Positions 48,138 to 56,183 of a DNA stretch of 64,000 nt are shown one piece after another (the first letter of the stretch is position 1; each line of letters starts with the position of its first letter). Under the pieces are notes generated by a model. That model had not been told where the DNA came from. It did no database searches and was given only the letters and a program-made list of their open reading frames with translations. The translations under genes were made by a program, and so were the position numbers. The DNA comes from an uncultured beta proteobacterium (GTDB lineage: Bacteria; Pseudomonadota; Gammaproteobacteria; Burkholderiales; Burkholderiaceae_C): contig CAJAES010000072.1 in the NCBI GenBank assembly GCA_903938815.1, forward strand, positions 62,001 to 126,000. The letters run 5' to 3'.

Positions 48138-51100
48138 ATGCAAGACAAAGACATCGAAGACTTGCGCGCCGCCATCGCGGCGCTGGAAGGACAACGCGCC
48201 ACGCTGGGCGACTCCGTGCTGGACCTGGCCACCGCCCCGCTGCGCGCGCGGCTGGCCAGCCTGCTGCGGCCGGCAGGGCTGCAGCACCGCCAGGTGACGG
48301 TGGTGTTCGCGGATGTGGTCGGGTCCACGGCGCTGGCCCAGGGCATGGACGCCGAGGACACGCTGGCGCTGCTGAGCGAGGCCTTGCGGCGCATGGCAGA
48401 CATCGTCCATGCCCACCAGGGCCGCGTGCTGCGTTTCACGGGGGACGGCGTCAAGGCTGCGTTCGGCATGGACGAGGCGCGCGAAGACGACGCCGAGCGC
48501 GCCGTGCGAGCCGCCCTGGCCATCCTGTCGACGGGGCGCGAGCAGGCCGATATCGCGAGACGCCAGCATGGGGTCACCGACTTCGCCGTGCGCGTGGGCG
48601 TTCACACGGGAGACGTCGCGCTGGGCGCCGGCGTCGAGGCCGACAACACCGCCATGGGCGCAGCCGTGAACATCGCCGCGCGCATGGAGCAGACGGCGCC
48701 GCCCGGCGCGCTGCGCATCAGCCACGACACCTGGAGCCAGGTCCGCGGATTGTTCGACCTTCAGCCGCAGCCGCCACTTCAGGTCAAGGGCGTCGACGCC
48801 CCGATGCATACCTACCTGGTGCACGCCGCTCTGGAGCGCAGCGTGGCCAGTGTCGAGCGCGGCCTGCAGGGGCTGCGCACGCCGATGGTCGGCCGCGATG
48901 CCGAACTGCAGCGCCTGCTGGAAACCGTGGCGAGCGCCCGCGAGGCCCGGCAGTTGCAAGCCGTGACGCTGCTGGGCGACGCGGGCCTGGGCAAGAGCCG
49001 GCTGCTGCGCGATCTGACAGGCCGCCTGACCGAGTGCCGCGTGCTGACCCTGCGCTCGCAGCCTGACGGCCTGCTGCGGCCCTGGGGCCTTCTGCGCAGC
49101 CTGCTGGCCACGCAGTTCGGCGTGGCCGACACCGACAGCGCCGACGCGGCTCGCCGCAAGGTCGTCGAGGGCCTCAGCCCGTGGTTCGAGGAGCGCGGCG
49201 AGCGACAGGCGCAACTCATCGGGCAGCTCTCGGGCCTGGACTTCGGCGACAGCCCCAGCCTCCGCGGGCTGGACCCGCGCACCCTGCGCGACCAGGCCTT
49301 CGTCGCGCTGCGCGCCTACCTGAAGGCTCTGGCGGCCCCTGGCCGCGCCCTGCCCGTCCTGATCGTCGAAGACCTGCACTGGGCCGACGACGGCTCGCTG
49401 GACCTGCTGCAGCACCTGCTGTCGCATGGGGCCGGTTTGCCACTGGCGCTCATCATGACCAGCCGGCCCCCGCTGCTGGCGAGGCGCGCGGGCTGGGGCA
49501 CGCCCGAAACGACCGTGCGGCTGAGCCCGCTGCCTGCGGCGCAGAGCGACGAACTGGCGCGGGCGCTGCTGCACCGCGTGGCGACGGTGCCGCCCCGGCT
49601 CGCCGAACTGGTGGTCCGCCGCGGCGAGGGTAACCCGTACTACATGGAAGAACTGGTGCGCCGGCTCATCGACGACGGCGTGATCCTGGCCGATGGGGCC
49701 GACGGGTCAGTCTGGGCCGTGCAGGCGGATCACCTGGACAAGGTTCGCCTGCCCGGCACGCTGGTCGGCCTGCTGCAGGCGCGGCTGGACGCGCTGCCGG
49801 CCGGTGAGCGCCAGGCCGCGCGCCAGGCCAGCGTGATCGGGCACGTCTTCTGGGACGACGCGCTGCAGGCACTCGATGCCGACGCGCCGCGGGCCATGCC
49901 GGCCCTGCGGCGCGCCGGCTTCGTGCGAGACCACGACACCAGCGACTTCGAAGGCACGCCCGAGCGCCAGTTCGACCACCACCTGCTGCACGAGGTGACC
50001 TACGACACGTTGCTGAAGGCCGAACGCAGGCGTGGCCACAGTGCTGCCGCGCGGTGGCTGGCCGAGCGCACGAAGGGGCGCGGCGCGGAGTTCCTGGCCA
50101 TGACGGGCGAGCACGCCGAGCGGGCGGGCGAAACTGCGCTGGCCATCGACTGCTTCGCGCAGGCGGGCAAGGACGCAGAGAGGCGCTTCGCGAACACGGC
50201 TGCGCAGTCCTGGCTGCGCCGGGCAGTGACCCTGCTGGCGGAGTCGGACCCGATGCGCAGCATCGACCTGCTGCACACGCTGGTGGCCGTCTCGGATGCC
50301 GTGGGGGATCCCTCGGCCCAGGGCGCGCTGCACGCGGAAGTCAGCGCCCTGCTCGAGAGACACCCCGAGGACCACCGCCTGGCGGAGAACCTGGTCCGCA
50401 GGGCTCTGCTGGCCGACCGCCTTGGCGACGAGGCCGCATCGGAGCCGCTGGCCCGGCAGGCCTTCGAGATCGCCGAGCGATCGGGGTCAGCGCGGTGGGC
50501 CGCCATGGCGAAGGGGCAGCTGACGTGGCTGCATTGCATGCGTCATGACTACGCGGGCGCCCGAAGCCACCTCGACATCGGGCTGCAGTGGGCGGGCAGG
50601 ATCCCGGAGGAGCACCGCCGCGCTGAAACCGAGGCGCAGCTCCAGATGCTGTCCGCCACGATCCTGACCGACCTCTGCCGCTTCGATGAAGCGCGAGGCG
50701 CGTTCCTGACCGCGCTGGCGCGGGGTGAGTCGATCCGGTCGCCGCGCCTGCAACTTGGCGCGATGGACATGCTGGCCGAAGTCGCGGGGACGCTGGGCCA
50801 CTGGGCCGAGATGGCCGACTGGGCCGAGCGCGCCCTCGTGCTGGCCGATTCCGTCGGCGTCAGGAGAGACATGGCCGTTGCCCAGCTGTGGGCCGCACGC
50901 GCCGCCCATTCGCTTGGTGACCACGCGCGGGCCATCGACTGGTGCGAGCAGGTTCTGTCCAGCGCCCGTGACACCGGCGCCCGCAGGTACGAGGCGCTGG
51001 CGCTGAACCTTCTGGGCGACGCCCATCGCGAGCTGGGCGAACTTGCGAGCGCACTGCCGTGGTACCTGAAGGCGCAGGCCCTGCACGAAACGCTGGAAGA

Positions 51101-51458
51101 CCCGATCGCCGCCTGCCAGGCCCTGGCCGGCAGCGCGCTGTGCCAGGCCCGGCTCGGCCAGCCCGAAGCAGCACTGTCGACGGTGAATGCCGTGCTCGCG
51201 CGACTGGGCAGCGACCAGGCGGAGACCCCCGCCCACGCGACGATCGAGCTGCGCTGGACCTGCCGGCAGGTGCTGGACGCGCTGGGCGATGCGGGTGCGA
51301 CGCCGATGCTGGAGCAACTGTCCGTCGACCTGCAGGCGCGCAGCGCCCAGCTGGCCCCCGACAAGGCCGAACGCGCCCGACTGATCCAGGCGATGCCCGT
51401 CTTCCGCAGCATCATGGCGGCCCACGGGGTGCGAGAGGAACCGGCAGCTCGTGGCTGA
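48138..51458 (+). CDS. Class III nucleotidyl cyclase - AAA/STAND ATPase - TPR multidomain regulator
   Basis: VTVVFADVVGSTAL...GRVLRFTGDGVKAAFG cyclase; LLGDAGLGKSRLLRDL Walker A; LIVEDLHWADDGSL Walker B; TPR-like C-terminal half. Confidence 0.9.
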   Translation: MQDKDIEDLRAAIAALEGQRATLGDSVLDLATAPLRARLASLLRPAGLQHRQVTVVFADVVGSTALAQGMDAEDTLALLSEALRRMADIVHAHQGRVLRFTGDGVKAAFGMDEAREDDAERAVRAALAILSTGREQADIARRQHGVTDFAVRVGVHTGDVALGAGVEADNTAMGAAVNIAARMEQTAPPGALRISHDTWSQVRGLFDLQPQPPLQVKGVDAPMHTYLVHAALERSVASVERGLQGLRTPMVGRDAELQRLLETVASAREARQLQAVTLLGDAGLGKSRLLRDLTGRLTECRVLTLRSQPDGLLRPWGLLRSLLATQFGVADTDSADAARRKVVEGLSPWFEERGERQAQLIGQLSGLDFGDSPSLRGLDPRTLRDQAFVALRAYLKALAAPGRALPVLIVEDLHWADDGSLDLLQHLLSHGAGLPLALIMTSRPPLLARRAGWGTPETTVRLSPLPAAQSDELARALLHRVATVPPRLAELVVRRGEGNPYYMEELVRRLIDDGVILADGADGSVWAVQADHLDKVRLPGTLVGLLQARLDALPAGERQAARQASVIGHVFWDDALQALDADAPRAMPALRRAGFVRDHDTSDFEGTPERQFDHHLLHEVTYDTLLKAERRRGHSAAARWLAERTKGRGAEFLAMTGEHAERAGETALAIDCFAQAGKDAERRFANTAAQSWLRRAVTLLAESDPMRSIDLLHTLVAVSDAVGDPSAQGALHAEVSALLERHPEDHRLAENLVRRALLADRLGDEAASEPLARQAFEIAERSGSARWAAMAKGQLTWLHCMRHDYAGARSHLDIGLQWAGRIPEEHRRAETEAQLQMLSATILTDLCRFDEARGAFLTALARGESIRSPRLQLGAMDMLAEVAGTLGHWAEMADWAERALVLADSVGVRRDMAVAQLWAARAAHSLGDHARAIDWCEQVLSSARDTGARRYEALALNLLGDAHRELGELASALPWYLKAQALHETLEDPIAACQALAGSALCQARLGQPEAALSTVNAVLARLGSDQAETPAHATIELRWTCRQVLDALGDAGATPMLEQLSVDLQARSAQLAPDKAERARLIQAMPVFRSIMAAHGVREEPAARG

Positions 51459-51554
51459 ATCCGCGTGCCGGGAGACGCGCCCTCCCACTGCTGGCTCATC
51501 GCCCCAAAGACCCATGCCTATCAAGGCCTGTTGCGCATCCATACCATCGCCCCC

Positions 51555-52088
51555 ATGCAAACATCCTCTGTCGCCAAACTCAATGCGCCCGGGGCCTCTG
51601 CCTTGGTTGCGCTGCTGGCCGCCAGCTTGCTGGCCGGCTGCGCCACAACACCTGTCGAGCGCTTCCCGGCGCCGCCGCCCGAGCAACCCGCTGCCGAGGT
51701 GCTGCTGGGCCTGATGCCGGCCAGCCGCAACCGCAGCGCAGGGCTGTACGTGCGCGGCGCCGTGAAATGCAGCCCGCCGGGCGCGGCTTCCCTGCTGAAC
51801 CGCACCATCGAGGAAGAGCCCAGGCTCGTGGGCGGCTCCTGGGAGAACCGCCACCGCGAGGTGGTGCGCCTGCCGGCCGGCGCACCGCTGCCGCTGCGCT
51901 TTCGATATCAGGGCCCCGGTGAAGACTGGATCTTCGATTTCGTCGTGCAACTGCAGCCTGGGGCGCGCTATGTGTTCGATCACGAGATTCCCGGCCGCAG
52001 CTACACGCTGAAGGACAGTGCGACAGGCCTGCCGGCGCCGATGCTGCCGCCGAAGCTTCTTCACGGGGCCGTGTCCTGCCCGGGCTGA
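51555..52088 (+). CDS. Hypothetical lipoprotein
   Basis: MQTSSVAKLNAPGASALVALLAASLLAGCAT lipobox; 177 aa. Confidence 0.7.
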   Translation: MQTSSVAKLNAPGASALVALLAASLLAGCATTPVERFPAPPPEQPAAEVLLGLMPASRNRSAGLYVRGAVKCSPPGAASLLNRTIEEEPRLVGGSWENRHREVVRLPAGAPLPLRFRYQGPGEDWIFDFVVQLQPGARYVFDHEIPGRSYTLKDSATGLPAPMLPPKLLHGAVSCPG

Positions 52089-52241
52089 GGCTGAGGCCGT
52101 AGCAGCTGTAGATGGCTGCGCTGGTGTCGCCGGTGCCGGCATTGCGCCACCCGGTGGCCGACGCCGACTGATTCGCTCTGGTTAAGCTCACCTTCAGCCA
52201 CCGGTCGCAGGCTGGTTGTCTTCTGGACACCGAGGTCTGCG

Positions 52242-53678
52242 ATGAACACTCTTGACATCCATCATGGCGGTGCGGCGTGGCACGGCGTGCGACGGTGGTG
52301 GGTTGCCGTCGGCGCTGCCGCCGGCCTCTGCGGCATGGCACCCGCCATGGCAGGCTCCTGGGCAGCGCAGCGTGTCTTGCAGGGCCCGTTCGCGGTGGCT
52401 TCGGTGCCCGAGTCGCCGCATGTCGCGATGAACGGCAACGGCCACGCGCTGCTGGCCTGGAACGGCACCGGCGACGTGCGCTATTCCGAGCGTGTGAAGG
52501 GCGGCGCCTGGAAGGCTTCGCGGGCGGCGCCCGGTGGCGCGCTCGGCGCAGGGCCGGTAGCGGTGGCCATCGGCGGCAGCGAGGCAGCGGCCATCGCCTT
52601 CGTCACCACAGCCACACGCTACACGCCGGCCAAGCTGATGGTCACCTGGCGGGCCGCGGGCGCCGCCTTCGGAGCCGCGGTGGAGCCGGCGCCCGGTGCC
52701 GTTGCGGGCGACCTGCGCCTGGCCCTCGATTGCAGCGGCACCATCACGCTGGTGTGGACCAACGCCGTTGGCGTCTACTCGGCTTCGCTGCCCGGCACCG
52801 GTGTTGGCGCCGGCGCGGGCGGTAGTGCTGGCGGTAGTGCTGGCGGTGGTGCTGGCGGTGGTGCTGGCGCGCCTGCTGACGGTGGCGCCGCCGCCGAGGC
52901 GCAAGCCTGCGACGGCCAGCCCGGCACCGCTGCCTGGACAGCGCCGACCCTGGTGTCAGGCGCGGGCGTGGGCGCCGCACTGGCGGAGCTTGCCGTCAAC
53001 GAGGCCGGGGCTGCGCTGGCCACCTGGCAAGCCGGCGGGCCGGGCAGCCCGGTCTCGGTGGGCGCGGCCTACCGCCCTGCGGGTGGCGCCTGGGAGCCTG
53101 CGCAGACCGTCTCGGCGCCGACCGGGCTGGCCACGTGGAACCCCAAACCGGGCCTGGACGCCGCAGGCAATGCCGCTGTCGGCTATCTCGACGGCAACAG
53201 CATGGTCGTGGCCCGGCGGCCCGCAGCCGGCCCCTGGGGGGCACCGGTGCTGGTATCGGGAACGCAGAACGTCTACTACCCCGGGCTGGCGATGAACGGC
53301 GCGGGCGACCTGGTGGCTGCATGGCTGTCGCTCGATGCGTCGAACATGGGCGCGGTGTGGAGCAGCACCGCCACGGCCGGTGCGCCGTGGAGCGCCGCGC
53401 AGCGTTTGTCGGCACGCGCCGAATCGGTCGACTGGCCCACCGTCGCGTTCGCCGCCGACGGTTCCCTGGTCGTCGTCGCCTGGACCGACAACAACACCAA
53501 CACCGCGAAGGCGTCGGTACGCGTTGCCGGCGCCTGGGTTCGCAGCAACCTGGGCAGCGGCTACTGGGCTGGCACAGTGCCCGTGGCAGCCGGCGGCGGC
53601 GCAGCCGTGGCGGGCTGGGCGACACCGACTTCGGGCAACCCGAACTCGGCCAGGCTGGTGGCGCGCACCTGGCAGTAG
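52242..53678 (+). CDS. Hypothetical secreted beta-propeller-like protein with Gly-rich linker
   Basis: Signal peptide ending AMAGSWA; recurring W..P..VS/LSA... repeat-like segments; AGGSAGGSAGGGAGGGAG linker. Confidence 0.7.
   Translation: MNTLDIHHGGAAWHGVRRWWVAVGAAAGLCGMAPAMAGSWAAQRVLQGPFAVASVPESPHVAMNGNGHALLAWNGTGDVRYSERVKGGAWKASRAAPGGALGAGPVAVAIGGSEAAAIAFVTTATRYTPAKLMVTWRAAGAAFGAAVEPAPGAVAGDLRLALDCSGTITLVWTNAVGVYSASLPGTGVGAGAGGSAGGSAGGGAGGGAGAPADGGAAAEAQACDGQPGTAAWTAPTLVSGAGVGAALAELAVNEAGAALATWQAGGPGSPVSVGAAYRPAGGAWEPAQTVSAPTGLATWNPKPGLDAAGNAAVGYLDGNSMVVARRPAAGPWGAPVLVSGTQNVYYPGLAMNGAGDLVAAWLSLDASNMGAVWSSTATAGAPWSAAQRLSARAESVDWPTVAFAADGSLVVVAWTDNNTNTAKASVRVAGAWVRSNLGSGYWAGTVPVAAGGGAAVAGWATPTSGNPNSARLVARTWQ
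52818..52868 (+). repeat. 12-bp tandem repeat, four copies, inside CDS
   Basis: (GGCGGTAGTGCT)2(GGCGGTGGTGCT)2GGC. Confidence 0.92.
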
Positions 53679-53710
53679 CCAGACGGCAGATCGCTGAGGG
53701 TCGGGGCGCC

Positions 53711-53782
53711 CGCACCCGCACCCGCACCCGCACCCGCACCTGCACCCGCACCCGCACCCGCACCTGCACCTGCACCTGCACC
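53711..53782. repeat. Intergenic hexanucleotide tandem repeat, 12 copies of YGCACC
   Basis: cgcacc x5, tgcacc, cgcacc x3, tgcacc x3. Confidence 0.95.
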
Positions 53783-53967
53783 GGCGGCGTGGGTTCACGC
53801 TGCCCGCTTGCCGCGCCCTGGAAGGCCGGCAACCCATGCGCCCCGGATGCGGGGTGTACGAACATCCAGTTCACTCCGCGAGCCAGAAGTTTTCTATCTT
53901 GATGCCTGACGCCAGCCAACCTCGGCCGAGGGGCAGGCGCCAGCGCAATCTCAAGGAGAAAACTCGA

Positions 53968-54339
53968 ATGCTCAAGATCATCGCCTGTGTTGCCGCGGCA
54001 GCGGCCTTTGCTGGCTGCGCCAGCGCGCCCGGACAGTACGGCACCCGATACGTTCCCGTCGTGGACCTTCAGGGCCGGGACCAGAACAGGTACCAGCAGG
54101 ACCTGCTGGAGTGCCAGACGCTGTCGGAGCAGCGCGGCGACACCACGCAGCAGGCCATCGCCGGCGCCCTGGCCGCGGCGCTGATCGGCGCAGTCCTGGC
54201 ACCCAGCGGCTACCGCAACAACGTGGCAGGCCGCAGCGCGCTGCTCGGCGCCGGGGCCGGCGCCGGCGGCGCCATCCAGACGCAGCAGGAAATCGTCAAG
54301 CGCTGCCTGGGCGGGCGTGGCTACAGCATCCTGAACTAG
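53968..54339 (+). CDS. Small glycine-zipper-like lipoprotein
   Basis: MLKIIACVAAAAAFAGCAS lipobox; AIAGALAAALIGAVLAPSG...GAGAGAGGAI. Confidence 0.75.
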   Translation: MLKIIACVAAAAAFAGCASAPGQYGTRYVPVVDLQGRDQNRYQQDLLECQTLSEQRGDTTQQAIAGALAAALIGAVLAPSGYRNNVAGRSALLGAGAGAGGAIQTQQEIVKRCLGGRGYSILN

Positions 54340-54363
54340 GCCTTGCCCAAGACATGCGCGGCG

Positions 54364-56082
54364 ATGGCGCGACCCTCGCCAGCAGACCGTCTCAACAGGA
54401 GCACTGCAATCGATCAGACCTTCGCCCGCGCGATTTCGCGAAAGAACATCCTGGATTGGGGTGCTGCCGGCGCGAAGTTCGAAGTCTCGCTGGTGGATCT
54501 GATCAGGCAGGCCCACACCGGTGTCCAGGCCGGGCGACCGCCGACCAAGGTCGTCAGGAAGGCGCTGTTCCAGCTGTCGCAACTGCTGGAGCGCAGCGGC
54601 CTTCCCGGAATGATCCGCGAGTGCGGAGGCCGGCGCCACGAGGCGACGATCTGCCTGCCGGAAGCCGTCAACGACACCATCGCCTTCGTGCTGGTGTCGG
54701 GCGCCGTCAACGGCCGCACGGGAGCTATCCACTTCACGCGAAGACGGGTGCTGTACGCAAGCAAGCACGTTATGGAGCGCCTGCACCAGCGCCTGGGAAC
54801 ACCAGACTCACTCGTGGTTCTGCGCGAGGTCTACAGCTGCCTTGTTGCTGCCGCCGAAATGTACGAAGCCGCGCAGCAGGCCGGCGCCCTGCAATGGCCG
54901 CTGGTCACGCAGAACGGGCTCTTTGTCTGCGCGCCGAATGAGTTCAGGGAAGCCACCAGCCTGGTGACCTGGATGAGACTGGATCAGCTTGGGAACCGAT
55001 GGCGGCGTGTGGCAGCGGACCTTCGAGCGGCAAGCGCCGGGAACGTGAAGCTTCTCGAGGACAGGGAGTTCTACGTCGAATTCCTGCGCCTGCACTCGTG
55101 GCTGCTGCGGCCGCATGCGCCCGGCCTGGATCTGGAGAGCCTCTGGTGGGCGGCCCGCCCTCGGGATGAACAGGACCAGGTCGTTCGCGATTTCGAAAGC
55201 TCTCTGTCCGAACAGGAGGCCGATCCAGCAAAGCCGAATGTCGATGAGCCCAAGGCAACGGGCGTTGCCGGTAACTCGATGGAACCCGACGATCCCCCGA
55301 AGGCAACTGCCGTGGACCCGCCGCACATCGTCAAGGCTCGCGAAAGATACGACGGGATCGTGGTGCAGGTCAGATCCACCGGCACCCGCATCGTCGCATT
55401 GCGGAACGGGTTCTTCGGCGTGCTGCGGCAGCGTGAGGGCACGACAGCCGAACCCAGCCTGGAGCCGATGACTGAGTTGCCCATGGGCGCGCGCGTCTCG
55501 GTGGAAGTCCAACGGGTCGTCGGAGACAGCTACACCGGTCCGATGTCGATCGTTCTTCAACTGCCTGACATCGCGCAAGCCAAGTGGTCGGCAGTCCAGC
55601 AGATGTACCCGGTGGGAACTGTCGTCAGCGGCTCGATCGTCTGGCGCGGGACGGACAGTTCGGTCGTCTCGTTGCCCGACGGAACATCGGCCTGGTTGCC
55701 GGATCGTGAGCTGACCTGGTCAAGCAGGGATCAGTCGCTCGGCGAGTCACTCACCATAGGGCAGAAGATGCGCCTGCGGGTCGTCGGGCACTCGATGTCC
55801 AGCAGGAAACTCCTGGTGAGTGCGCGCCAGGTTGAAGGACACCCCCTGGACAGGGTCGACGCGCTGGAACTGGTCGGGGCCACCTATACCGCCATGGTCT
55901 CGAACGTCCTGGACTACGGCGTCTTTGTGGCGCTTCCGATCGGAATGGATGGGCTGCTTCATCGAAGCAACATGCCCGCGGACTGGTCGCCTTTGAAGGG
56001 TGACGCAGTGGTGGTTCGCGTGGACAGCGTCGACAGGGTCAAGCGGCGGGTGTCGTTGTCCTATGTCGATGCATCCGCCTGA
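54364..56082 (+). CDS. Hypothetical protein with tandem S1/OB-like domains and an uncharacterised N-terminal region
   Basis: C-terminal S1: GATYTAMVSNVLDYGVFVALPIGMDGLLHRSNMP...LKGDAVVVRVDSVDRVKRRVSLSYVDASA; two more divergent S1-like segments; start uncertain (54343 TTG or 54364 ATG). Confidence 0.75.
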   Translation: MARPSPADRLNRSTAIDQTFARAISRKNILDWGAAGAKFEVSLVDLIRQAHTGVQAGRPPTKVVRKALFQLSQLLERSGLPGMIRECGGRRHEATICLPEAVNDTIAFVLVSGAVNGRTGAIHFTRRRVLYASKHVMERLHQRLGTPDSLVVLREVYSCLVAAAEMYEAAQQAGALQWPLVTQNGLFVCAPNEFREATSLVTWMRLDQLGNRWRRVAADLRAASAGNVKLLEDREFYVEFLRLHSWLLRPHAPGLDLESLWWAARPRDEQDQVVRDFESSLSEQEADPAKPNVDEPKATGVAGNSMEPDDPPKATAVDPPHIVKARERYDGIVVQVRSTGTRIVALRNGFFGVLRQREGTTAEPSLEPMTELPMGARVSVEVQRVVGDSYTGPMSIVLQLPDIAQAKWSAVQQMYPVGTVVSGSIVWRGTDSSVVSLPDGTSAWLPDRELTWSSRDQSLGESLTIGQKMRLRVVGHSMSSRKLLVSARQVEGHPLDRVDALELVGATYTAMVSNVLDYGVFVALPIGMDGLLHRSNMPADWSPLKGDAVVVRVDSVDRVKRRVSLSYVDASA

Positions 56083-56113
56083 GGCCGGACATGCAGTAAA
56101 GCGGCCAGACATG
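56083..56113. repeat. Two 11-bp direct repeats spaced 20 bp in the S1-NUDIX intergenic region
   Basis: GGCCGGACATG (56083) and GGCCAGACATG (56103). Confidence 0.7.
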
Positions 56114-56183
56114 TCGTCGCGGCCCGGATTCACATTGAAGACAAGTTTGCGACCGCAGACAAGCGATCGCCCTGGAGAACATC

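Noticed and set aside
47756-49066. 436-aa plus-strand ORF overlapping the cyclase gene start
   Set aside because: Out-of-frame with the supported cyclase; Arg/Ala-rich shadow composition
52996-54786. 596-aa minus-strand ORF across the hexamer repeat
   Set aside because: Simple-sequence VQVRVRV translation and antisense to two supported genes
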